This document shows positions 23,558-35,000 of a stretch of 64,000 bases of DNA, piece after piece. The DNA is from Euglena gracilis. Taxonomy: Eukaryota; Euglenida; Euglenophyceae; Euglenales. Location of the stretch: NCBI GenBank assembly GCA_039621445.1, contig CP154955.1, positions 43,547,540-43,611,539 on the forward strand, written 5' to 3'. The notes below the pieces were generated by a model. The model made no database searches and was not told the DNA's origin. It saw only the letters and a program-made list of their open reading frames with translations. The position numbers and the translations under genes are program-made. The first letter of the stretch is position 1; each line of letters begins with the position of its first letter.

Positions 23558-24708
23558 AGTGGCAGACGGTTGACTGGGGGGGGGGTAGTGGGTGGTCGGC
23601 CGACTAGTCGGCCGACCACCAAACTGGTCGGCCGACTAGTCGGCCAACCAGTTGGTCGGTAGCTAGTCGGTACATTAGAGTGGGTAGTCGGCCGACTAGT
23701 CGGCCGACCACCCACTCTAATGCAGTTACGGGCCAGTCTCGCCGACTTTTAAGCCCCCCCCCCTGTGAAAAAAACTTTTGTCCAAATCACCTCAACACCA
23801 GTCAAAACCCACCCAAATGGCTCCACAACCCCCAATCGGGGGTGAATATGCAAAAAACTGGGGGCAAAATGTCCAATTTGGGCCACTTTTGGCAAAAGAA
23901 CACCTCTCCCCGTTGTATTTTCAACATAAGTCAAAATTTGCACAAAAAGGACTTAGCCCTCCAAGTATATTGCCAACATAGAAGGGATTTTGTTATTTGA
24001 GGGGGGGCCCCCGCCTATGCCAAAGTGAGCCACAAAAACGACTTAACCCCGGAGTATGTTGCCAACATAGAAGGGATTTTGCTATTTGAGGGGGGGGGGT
24101 GCGGGGGGCGGAGCCCCCCCCCCCGCTTATGCCAAAGTGAGCCACACAACGACTTAGCCCCCGAGTATGTTGCCAACACAGAAGGGATTTTGTTATCTGA
24201 GGCTCGGATGGGGTGGAGGGGGGAGTTTTCAGCCTGTCGTGATGCAGAATGCTTGCATTTCTAAAGGATTTTCATGTAATCCCTGTTTCATCATTGGTTT
24301 TTTACTCCTCCGGACCCCATCAAGGGCCCACCGACCCCCACCGACCAAAGATTTCCATCTGAGGGTGTTTACGTTGGTGTAAGGCACTAATTTGGACCCA
24401 TCCGGACCATTTCCGGGTGGTTTGGACCCGCCACAGACCATTTTTATGACCACCCGACTAGCCACCGACTAGTTTGCATACAATTATCTTCATGGGGGGG
24501 GGGCTTAAAAGTCGGCGAGACTGGCACATAACTACATTAGAGTGGGTGGTCGGCCGACTAATCCGCCGACCACCCACTACCCCCCCCCCCCCCGTCTCGC
24601 CGACTAGCTGCCGACCAGGCCTAGTCGGCCGACCAGTTGGGTGGTCGGCCGACTAGTCGGCCGACCACCCACTACCCTCCCCCCCCCCCCAGTCTACCGC
24701 CTAGAGCC
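23558..24708. mobile_element. 1.15-kb terminal-inverted-repeat element with nested GGCCGACTAGTCGGCC palindromes
   Basis: The outer ends are inverted: GACGGTTGACTGGGG at the left and the complement of GCGGTAGACTGGGG at the right. A second inverted layer has TTAGAGTGGGT(A/G)GTCGG and AGTCTCGCCGACTTTTAAGC on the left, matched by CTTAAAAGTCGGCGAGACT and ATTAGAGTGGGTGGTCGG on the right. Many GGTCGGCCGACTAGTCGGCC palindromes cluster at both ends. Identical GTGTTTCTG at 23549-23557 and 24709-24717 could be an 8-9-bp target duplication. The interior has three tandem copies (about 23937-24215) of a unit with GTATGTTGCCAACATAGAAG. No ORF of transposase type, so non-autonomous. Confidence 0.7.
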
Positions 24709-24987
24709 GTGTTTCTGGATGATGATCATGGTATCGGTTTTAGGTCCAGCCAGGGCAGGTTTTTTTTAGGGTTTTTTAGTAGGTCGTGATAGGTAATACT
24801 GCAAAAATACCCTTTTTGGGGGGGTATAGGGTTCCATAGTGTTGGGCGGGGAGTCAGAGTTCCGTTATTTTTCCACCAATTTTCTGTCAATGGTTTTTTC
24901 AAAAAAAAAAAAAAAACGGACGGAAAATGGGTTGATTAGACCCGGGTTATGATTTTTTTAGGGTTTTTTAGTAGGTCGTGATAGGTA

Positions 24988-25410
24988 CCCCCCCCCTTGT
25001 CCAACGACCGCTAAATATCGCTACTGACCGGAGGGGTGGTCGCTATTTTGGCCAAATATCGCTACTGACTGGGGGGGGGGTCGTTAGACAAAACTGGGGT
25101 CAAAATTTTTCCTCACGCTTCACCCCAAGGTGAAGAAAAAAATTTCCGATTATTCTCGGTGAAGAAAAAAGATTCCAACTCGTGATGAAAAAAGGGAGAA
25201 ACATGCGGCAATCAACAAGGCACCAACACATAGGTTCCCGCATGTGCTGGTTAACTCTGACCAGGTAACCAGGTACAAAATCCGCCATGAAAATTGTAAG
25301 AAAAGGCAGGAGGTAGGAACAAAAAAATCTACAAAAAAATCACCTGGAAAAAGATCGCTACTGACCGGGGGGCGGTCGTTGGAAAAGGCCGGTCGTTGGA
25401 CAAGGGGGGG
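24988..25410. mobile_element. TA-flanked miniature element (CCCCCTTGTCCAACGACC family), copy 1 with empty site
   Basis: The left end CCCCCCTTGTCCAACGACCG is mirrored at the right by CGGTCGTTGGACAAGGGGGGG. Both ends also have GATCGCTACTGACCGG-type subterminal repeats. TA flanks both sides (24986-24987; 25411-25412). The site lies in a local duplication: the uninterrupted sequence GTGATAGGTAATACTGC at 24787-24803 is the empty counterpart, and in the filled copy that sequence is split exactly at the TA. No coding capacity. Confidence 0.85.
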
Positions 25411-26079
25411 TAATACTGCAAAAATACCCTTTTTGGGGGGGGTATAGGGTTGACAAAAGAGACCCCTCCTCTTTGCATACAACTTTCGTCCCCTCAGTTG
25501 GCCTCCGGTTAACTCGCCCCAGCAATGAAACTCGACCTGCTTCTTCTAAATTTGCTTAAACTAAGCCACAAGCCGTGACTCATATGACTAAAATACAATG
25601 GTTCAGTTTTTGTTGACCTAAACACCAAAAAAATATTTCAACAAAAAAGGCCGGTTTGAAAAGCAAAAAAAGCTTATTGACGAGGGCCACAATCTCTGTT
25701 GAACCATTTCCCATTGGCATTAAAGATTATGAAAGGTGTGCGGGGTGTTACATAAAGCATATGTACCATCAAAAAGCCTCTTTTTCCACAAAATTTTTTC
25801 AATACCATTGATGTAACAGTTGTTATAATAACATATTGGTATTTTGCCTTTTTAAATCCCATCACAATCATCATCCCCACCGAGAATAAATTTTCATCTC
25901 TCATTGTCACTGTCACAAATTATTTTGGCATATATACAATTATCATTGTTACTTTCCTCTTCTCAAATGACGTAAACGATCGTTTGAATGAGATACAGGC
26001 AGATACTGCATTGAAGAACTTGAGGACAGTGCTGAAAAGATAGCAAACAAGAAGATTGATCACATGGTTTGTATTCTTC

Positions 26080-26361
26080 TCACCACGGGAAACTGCGAGA
26101 AAAGTGCCGTCCTATCACCTTGGCTCCTTGCCAGCTTGGGCCTCTCCAAGGTGCACCTTTGAATCCATGTCCCTTTCCAAAACCTTTACCAAATCTTCCA
26201 CAATGCTGTCCATATGGGGAACCCTTTCCTGTCCACTGTTTGAAGTTGCTCGATTGACCTGCAAATGAGAGAAATGAAGTCCTTGAGGGCCGAGAAAAAG
26301 AACCTCCCCTGATTTTTGAATGCTGTGCTCCACTCTTTGTGTTCTTGGCGTCTTCTTCCAC
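26080..26361 (-). CDS. Gly/Lys/Trp-rich ORF fragment
   Basis: The minus frame reads QWTGKGSPYGQHCGRFGKG, then GKGHGFKGAPWRG. Gly-Lys-rich tracts also occur in the retroelement ORF at 8.9-9.4 kb and in the second exon of the 18.9-22.3 kb gene. It could be an exon of an RNA-binding-type protein or a repeat relic. Splice sites unresolved. Confidence 0.3.
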   Translation of the reverse strand: MEEDAKNTKSGAQHSKIRGGSFSRPSRTSFLSFAGQSSNFKQWTGKGSPYGQHCGRFGKGFGKGHGFKGAPWRGPSWQGAKVIGRHFSRSFPW

Positions 26362-27448
26362 GAAGAGGGTGGCCTCCTGCTATCCCTTTGTCACTCCTGG
26401 TACAGTTCAGCATTTGCTTTTGTGCGGGAGTCTGCCCAGAACCAACTCATCCCATCAGCCTCTCCTTGTGCTCGGTTCAATCTCTGTGTCTGCGTTTCCA
26501 ACTGATTCAGGGGTTTCATTGTTGCTTAAGCCTACTTGTTGTCCAGATTGTTGATCAGATGGAAAGAAATAGCTTTTTTCTGTTGGGTAGTTAACCTATC
26601 CCCTGGATTTCGCAGTTATGCGTGAGTTCAGGACCCAGTGGTTTTTATGTTTTGCACATTGCAGCTACAATTCATTTCTGCTGACAAACCTTGCAACGGA
26701 AAACAAAACATGGAATATCTTGCCAAAAAAAAAAGCGAACAAAACAGGCAGTTTTTCCCCTGGTAAGGGGGAGAACTGATATCGGACGCCTTCGGAAAAA
26801 ATGCGGGAAAATTGCGGACAAAAAGTGGAATTTGCAGAAAAACTGCGGAAAATTGATATTGGGAATGTACACATTTCTATTGGAGGGGAGTTAGTAAAAT
26901 TCCACAAATTTGGTAATTTTGCACTAGGCACAAATTTTGAGCTGGTATTCACTTTTTTTTTCAACAAAAAGTTCCACAGCTTGATTTTTTGTAATTTTGG
27001 GAAAATGCTGATTAAACACGGACGGAAAAATCGGACAATGGCAAAAAATCGCCGAAAACTTTGGTCTCAGATAAAATCTGGTCCAATGCGCAATTTTTCC
27101 AACTCGAAATAATTTTCCAGCAGAAATTGAGAAAAAACCTGACAAAAGCACAGAAATTGCCAAAATTTGCCAAAATTGTAAAAAAAATTGACAAGTTTTG
27201 CCAAATTTGCAACAAAATAACACAAAAAGCACCTGGGTTCCCTTGTGAAACGTTCAAGAACTGGCCGAAACTCATCTCGACTTCCGTTTCAGGTCCTCTG
27301 GGCTTTGCCTTTTGGGACTTTCTATGGAGGATGGTTTCCAATTTGGGTGTCATGTGTGAGCCTCCAATCGCTTGTTCTGAGACGGCAGATGGAGCTATGC
27401 TCTGGGGGACAATCGAGGCTCTGGGCACCATGGGAGATGAATTTAGTT

Positions 27449-27715
27449 GAGGTTATTTAATTTATCAGACAATTGGTTTATATGATATATCTGCGTTGCT
27501 CCAGCGTACGCCATCAAATTATAATCTATGGAACAATTAATTTCTGATGGTAATAATTGGTGTAGCTTTCTTCCTCAGTAGAATGAGCACATTTTCTACA
27601 GGAATGGCTATACCATTGGCATATGTTTGGCATATGTTGGAAAACAAATACCACACAAATAAATATTATAATAGCCAGCTCAAACTCTTCATAACCTTGT
27701 TTGGTTTCAGTGTGC
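27449..27715. repeat. Dispersed repeat pair, copy B
   Basis: Counterpart of 17607-17886, same orientation, with the same landmarks and small indels. Around it, 26.4-28.2 kb shows no convincing exon. Confidence 0.8.
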
Positions 27716-28544
27716 AATTTGCAAATTGCCTGCTAATAAATAATCAACTGATCTGTTGGTGTGCTCTTAATTAGTTTTTAGCTTTGATATCTAATATACG
27801 GAATCGTCAAGTTTTTTTTTGTGCTCTGTTATCAAGGATGGAAAATAATGACATTAAATATAAAACCAAATCGTCAAACAACTCAAAGTTTCAAACACCA
27901 TGGAAATATGAATTCAATATGGACCCAAACTCTTGCATTGAAATTAAATGCAACGCAAGGGGTACTCCATCTTTTTTGCCAAAAAATGAGCAATATATAT
28001 CCTTTGGCGGCGGATCTTGCACGTATGGATTTTTTGTTTGTCAATGTGCAACAATTGGCTCCCCAAACCAAATATATAATCAGGATCTGACGCCCCACGA
28101 CACGGAGAAGGAAGCAGGTGTCACCATGGTCCCAATTGTCAAGGCTGCAAGGTTAAAAACAAACTTTCCGTCGGTGTGCGCAATTGTGCACATCAACCAC
28201 AAGAATGATTCATTAAAAGGCGGATGCATCTTCATACAACCTGAAAAAAAACAGCCTCATTTTTCTTGGTCCTGACCTGCAACCTGCGACCTGGGGGTGG
28301 TCGTTATAGTGGGGTGGTTGTATGACAAAGGGGGGGGGGTAGATTGGACAACAATGTTGAGCATGAAGAAAAGCTGCAGACAAAAAGCGACGCCAATAAA
28401 TGACGTTGTTGCATTCTTGCACGCTTCTGTGCTGTCATAATTCCACCCTGTTTCCACGTTCGTTTCCCTTTTTGAGGATGATTGCTCCTTGATTGAGGCG
28501 TAATTCTCTGTAGAAGACATTCTGCAGTGACTGTTCCAGGTCGT

Positions 28545-28655
28545 TCGTGGAAATTCGTGATTATTCGTGATTTTTCGTGATTATTCGTGATTTGGAAAAT
28601 CCCCAAATTCGTGCTGGTTTGTGATTATTCGTGATTATTCGTGGCACGAATTTGT
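28545..28655. repeat. TTCGTGATTA tandem repeat
   Basis: About seven degenerate copies of ATTCGTGATT in two clusters separated by 40 bases, ending in GTGGCACGAATTTGTG, which can form a small hairpin. Confidence 0.75.
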
Positions 28656-28919
28656 GGGAGACCCTGTTCATTTGTGTTAATGCACATTGGCGACTCAAAA
28701 ATACCAGCAATGTTTGTGAGGACAGGGTCCAGACCACAAAATCAACAAGTGGGAATACCACAATCTCATCACATTCACTTTCCAGCTTCAAACGTGCTGA
28801 CATTGGAGGCGCTTGGTTGGCTTCAAAATGGCGAGTGTGAGGAATACACACACCGACGATTTCTGCAATGAATACACACACCAACGTCATTTTAGATGTG
28901 ATATCACATCTTTCATTTA

Positions 28920-29080
28920 TACATCACCATTATCATCATCACCACCATCACCACCATCACCATCACCATCACCATCACCATCATCATCATCATCATAACC
29001 ATCATCATCATCATCATCATCATCCACCACCACCACCACCACCACCAACCACCCACCACCACCAATACCACCACCATCAT
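28920..29080. repeat. CAT/CAC trinucleotide repeat
   Basis: About 160 bases of CAT/CAC units; poly-His frames here are not genes. The 29.1-31.1 kb spacer beyond is AT-rich without a supportable exon. Confidence 0.95.
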
Positions 29081-31269
29081 CATAATTATATTTTTGAAAT
29101 GTTTAGTTTAGTTTAGTTTAACTAATTGCCATTTTAAAACCTAGGATTCTCTCGATGCATTTTTATGGGCCATAATAATCGGTTTCAGAATCATTCCAGA
29201 CATGGTTTGTTCCATTACTATTATTATTATGATTAAAATTAGATTTAAAATATTGTTTAACTAAATTCATTTAAAAATGTTTGACTTATGAATTAAATGC
29301 TTTTGGTTTAATCTGTTGTGCTGTATAAAATTTCATTCCACGTTGTTTCTACATAAAAGAAAATATATCACCATTTTTATTTTCATTTTTCATTTCATTT
29401 CATTTCCAAGAATTATAAATATAAATATAAGAATTATAAGAATAATAATTATAAAATCAGGAAATCACAGTCGGCAGTTCTGAATAGATTTGTTCCAGAT
29501 AGCCGTGTACGGCGGAAGGCTTGATTTTCAAGCCGTCCTTCAGACGGCTGGACTGAAATGGATCTTTGGTTTTAAGCCAAATGATAAGAATAATAAGAAT
29601 GATAAGAATGGGCCAAATGGGTCGGATATCGGCTGGACAGTTGGGTCGAAAATCCACTTTTCCCCCACAATTGGCATCTTTTTTGGACCTGGCGTTGCAC
29701 TCTGGTTTTGTGTGTAAATGTGGCTAGGTGGAAGGGGCATCAGAATTTGCCGTGGGGAAGGGGAGGCGGCAAGGGTTTTGAAGGAGGTGAAGCTGTGGGG
29801 AACGCCGAAGCTGAAACCGGGTGTCACTGGTATCAGTTCACTGGGAGTGAAGGAGGCAGCATGTCACGATTGCGTTAGGATCTCTGGACAGATCACTGTA
29901 AAGGATCCACACCAGTTGCTTTGAGATTTCCTTTGCAAGGATGGGTGAGAGCCCTTGCCACACCTTTGCCTTGGTGTGACGTCCAGCCCTCCCATTGCCC
30001 CAGAGGGCTTTGGGGAGGGAGGACATCAGAGATGTGGTGGCCATTATTGTTAGGTTGTTTGTGCCAGCAACTGCTGCGATCCCCACTGGTGCAGGAAATT
30101 TCGGAAATGAAAATACCTTTCGAGGTGGTTTGCGGTGGTTTGAGGGTGTTTGCGATGTCATTTGAGAATGCTTTATAAGCTCCCTGGGGGCGGATAAAAC
30201 GTTCGAGGATGCTTTTGAAAGTTCAAGCTGACGATCAGGTGAAGAATGAGAACAAATCAATATCCTTTGAGAGAATTGTGTGGGGTGACTGGACAAAATC
30301 AAACTGTCAGAAGTGGAAACTTGCCCCCAAAAGACTTTTGTGTTGCATATTATTGGGAGTGCCCGAGAACAAGCTTCAGCAACTTTCTGCAAAAGATTGA
30401 AATTAAATATCACTTGGCTTCAGGAAAACGTTCCATCTCACAGGTCAGCGAAATGGTGAAAAGAGACCCAACTCATAAATCATTGAACTCAAAACCATTG
30501 ACTCTGACCAACCAGCACAAACATGATCAACCATCCCGCGTTTGTGACCTTGACTGATTTTGCCCAGGGGGTTTCCGTATGGGCCATTTTGAGAGGGAGT
30601 TGTGGCGTTGACCAATCCTTTAATCCATAAACATGAACTCCATCCTTGATCAACCCTTTTGTCCTTGGGGAAGCAAGAGCCAGTCACTCAAAACAAACTG
30701 ACGTTATCCACTCTCAAGCAGATCACCTTTACACTGGCCTCATGCACATTCCAACGGTTGGAGGATGGTTCAGAGGCATGAGCACAGAAAAACCACGACA
30801 ATGATGGAGAAATACTATTGAAATGATGTGGGCAGAGTTGATGGTCATCAGGCATTTGCTGATGTTATCCACAATCCTCTGAACTAACAATATTTTGCCT
30901 CTGACCTTACCCTTCGCTGACCCAGGTTTGTCTCCGTTGACTGTTGACCTCCAATCATCCATGAGGAGGATGCAAGACACTTTATGTGATTTCAATATCA
31001 CGTGTACAGTTCCCGATTTGATATAATTAATCAACATGGAACCATACCAAAATGACACCAAGCAACATCAACAAACATGCAAAACACAAAAAATGCACCA
31101 CTGGAACTGTACACCTTCCATTGTCTTTTTTTTAAAAAAAAAACTCTTGCCCCCAGGGTGTCCCCGCCCCCAGACCCACCTGCCCACCCTCTGCACCCCC
31201 AGGGTCTTCTGAGTTGAAAAGAACTCTTGACCCTAAGAAGCCCTTCCAAAATGTTCAGAATGATATCTC

Positions 31270-32041
31270 CCGCGGTGGAAGCAAGCCCCCGAGACACACA
31301 AAATGGGGGCCGCCCATCCGGCCCATCGCGGGGCCTGGGCGGGGGCTCGTCCTCCAGCCACACCGCAGCCCCGGCGGGCCGCAGTGGCGACGGCCGGTCC
31401 GCGGACAGCGGGACGGGGGGCGGCTGCAGGATGGCGGCCAGCGACGGCCGGGCCGCGGGGGACGGCGCGGCGGCCGGGGCCGGCGGGGCGGCCTCCGCCG
31501 AGGGCCCGTCCGCGGGGGAGTCGGCGGGTGGTGGTCGCAGGGCGAAATGGGGTCCACCCAGAGCCAGGGGGTGGGCCAATTTAAACCGAGTGACTCCCGG
31601 CTGAGTTGTGCCCCCCCCCCCCCGGGAAACTGTCAACTGAGAGGTTGGCCGCTGCCGGGGGGACTTCCTCCTGTTTCTGAGGACTAGCTCTCAGGCATGA
31701 CAATGCCCAAAGGGATATTTGAGCGTTGGAAGTTCAAGACAGCGGGTCATCATTTGGGTATCTTTTTGAATGCAAACCGCTGTCCAAAACGATCATATCA
31801 CGTGATCTCAAAAACTTTGATCACAAACAGATGCAGTGAAGTTGGTATTGACTCCACCTGAGCTAATTGAAGGCACACCACAGGCACGAGCATTGAAATC
31901 GAAGCAGGCGACCTTGCTTTGGCTTCAGTGGAGTGCTGAAGTGGCATGTATCTGAATCAGCAGGGGGGGGGGACATAGCATAGACCCTAAAAAAAAAAAA
32001 AAAAGAAAGGAAAAAAAAAACAAAAAAAAAAAACAAAAAAA

Positions 32042-32073
<32 letters not shown>

Positions 32074-35000
32074 AAAAAAAAAAAAGGAGGGGGGGGGGGG
32101 GGGGGGGGGGGGGGGCAAAAAAAAACGTCAATAAAGGCAAACCAACACAAAATAATGCAAAAAAAAGCAAATTGGATAAAAAATCCCGCAGGAGCTCCCC
32201 CAGGATGTACACTTTTCCACTGGAGCGGACTTATAAAAATTTTCGGCTCTGCTGAGGAAACTTTTCCATTTTGCATAAAAATAAGGATTTTGTGACCAAA
32301 AAAATAAAAAATAACAAAAAATGACAAAATTTAGGTTTCAGGGGGAAATCAGGTCCAAAACAAGGAGTTTTTCATTGTCAAAATTTTTCAGCAAAAACCC
32401 AAAACCGCTGGGGGAAAAACACAAAAAACAGCAAAAAAAACAACAAATTTGCGTTCTTCCCCTGGGGGCAGAGCATATTGCTCACCAATTCCTGAGAGGA
32501 GAGGGGGGGGTCACTGTCCACTTTCAAAAAACAAACAAACAAGTCAGTCACTTTTGAACCAGTCAGTTTACTTAAGACCCCCGGTGGTCGGTCACTCTGG
32601 CCACTTGGGCCTGGACCTTGCATTTTGAACGCATTTTTGCCAATTGCTCAAAAACATCACCTTTGGTACCTGCCAGCCACCTTCCTCGGGGTGGGACCAG
32701 GAACTTAAAACCAGCCACTCACTCTGAAAACACCAGTCAGCCACCGGGGCGGGTTCGGACACACCCTAACCCACAATGTGGTTAGGAGCATCCCCCCCCC
32801 CAATGCTGGAAATACCCACAGCTCGCCCTGGGGGCAAGCGCGTCCTTCTTCTTCTTCCGGTCCCGTTCCTCCCGCCGGCGCGCCATCTCCTCCCTCTCCT
32901 TCTGCTCCTGCGCCGCTGCCTCCCCAGCGGGCCGCTGCCCCAGCCGGTTGCACCGGACGCACGACTCTCCTGGACCCCAACATGATGTGCGGGGCTCAGG
33001 ATGTTGGCAAAATCATTTGAGCCCATTGGCGGGACGCTTGTCACCCGGAAACTTTGGCGGGCTGCGCCAATCTGTGGTTGTGATCCTTCTTCCCAAATGG
33101 AATCCCTCTGCCCTTCAGCTCTAAAATACCTGAAAATTCAAACAGCCGACATCCAATGTGATTTTTATTTCAAACACACAAATCCAACAAGGTTTCCTTT
33201 GGGTGAGAAACCATTCATAGCGTTGACTGTGAAACCCGAAAAAATAAAGGTAAATCTATTAAAATAAATTTACTAACATAAACAGCAAATAAACTTCAAA
33301 AAAACAACAACAAAGAGCAACAAATCGTACAATTCTTCAAGAAATAATAAGCCAAGTTGTGGAGGACTCATGACACACGATAGGTCACCAAAATGGGAAC
33401 AAGAGAACGTGCGCGGGCGCTGGGGCACTGCAGACACTCATGGCGGTGCCACGCCACAAGCAGAGGCCCGGGCCTCGCGCTGCCGCTGCTCGTCGCGGGC
33501 GCGGGCGGCGCGGCGGGCCTCCTTCTCCTTCGCCGCCTCCTGCGCCATCTGCTCCTCCAGCTCCAGCTGCCGTGCCCGCTGGGCCTCCTTCTTGCGCTCC
33601 AGGTCTCGCTCGGCCTTGTGGTGGCACCCCGTGGCCCCCCCAACCCCAACCCCGCCCCACCCACCCCATCCATCCCAACCTGGCCCACCGTCAGCTCAAA
33701 ACCTCAAAAGGTGGCAATGAAATTTTTCGAATTGGGTGGTTGTGGTGACTGTTCCTGATCAACCGATCAAAGCAGCTGATAAGCACAAGCAAGGACATCT
33801 GGACATGTACCTTGGGAGTTTGGAGTTGTCCTCCTAATGCATTTCGGCCGATATGTCGGGGGGTCGTTGGACGCAGGGGGGGGGGGGGTAATGCATTTGC
33901 ACCCCTGTGTCCACGGCAATCTTGCTACAGGATGTTGGCTGAGTTCATTAGGCCCCGGTGGGGCCCACACAAGTTGGAAAAGGATCCAAAGCCTCATCTG
34001 CAACGAAACCAACCCTCACTGAGCCTGTCATTATGCCAGGGGATGGCCGGGGATTCGGCTCAGGAACCACTAGGGGAGGCCCCGGGGAGACACCCTCCTC
34101 CCATGCCGTCCGTGTGCTGCCCCCGGCAGCTCTCTGCGGAGTGGGGCGGGAAAGCCAGATCCTGCACACTGGCCCTCGTCCGTTGGGGCTAACGCCCATC
34201 ACTGCAGTCACTGTTCCCCAGAGCTTGGCTTCATCGAAATGCAACCGTCACCGCCACATGTGGAGGCAGCCACTGCCACCGCCACCGCTGCAACGATGAA
34301 ATTGCAGCCATCCTGCCACAAAGAACACAGCACGCACCACGCACCATGCACCATGCAGCAAGCAACAGAATGGACACAACCCGACCGACAGACACACGAC
34401 AAGCACGCCACATCCTGCACGCGTACACATACAGGGAAGGAGCCAGGGTGAGGGGCCATGTGCCTTCTTCAACAGGGAAAGCCTGGCACAAGAAAGCCGC
34501 CGGCTGTGGTTCAGGTCCTTCTTCGGGGTGACAGCCGCCGCCTTGGCCGGGGCGGGCCGGGCCGCCTGCAGCCGGTCCTCCAGCTCCGCCAGCCGCCGCC
34601 GCAGCTCCGCCTGCTCCGCCTTCAGGTCGTCCGCCTCGTCGAACAGCCGCTCCTCCGCAGCGCTGCGTGGCGGGGCGGGGGTGGCCCCCTTGCCCCTCCG
34701 CTGCTGGCAAGCCCCACCAAACGTGAGCCATCCAGCAGGGGGGGGGCATGGATCCTTGAAAAAAAACAAAGCACAAAAAGCGCGAAACACAAAAACGAAA
34801 ATTGAGCAAAATGTTACAAAAAGGAAAATAATACAATAAATAATAATAAATAAATAACAAAAGAAATAAATAATGATAAAATAAATAATTCTCATCATCG
34901 GTCATCTCTTGGCCGGGTGCGCTGGGAGGTGCTTGGCTGGGCCATGTTGGTACGGGTCTGGTCCAGCTGCTTGGACAGCACCGCCACCTTGTATTGCAGC

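Noticed and set aside
31863-32327. Phe-rich 154-codon minus-strand ORF
   Set aside because: Arises from the poly-A/G tract; no membrane protein features beyond low complexity.
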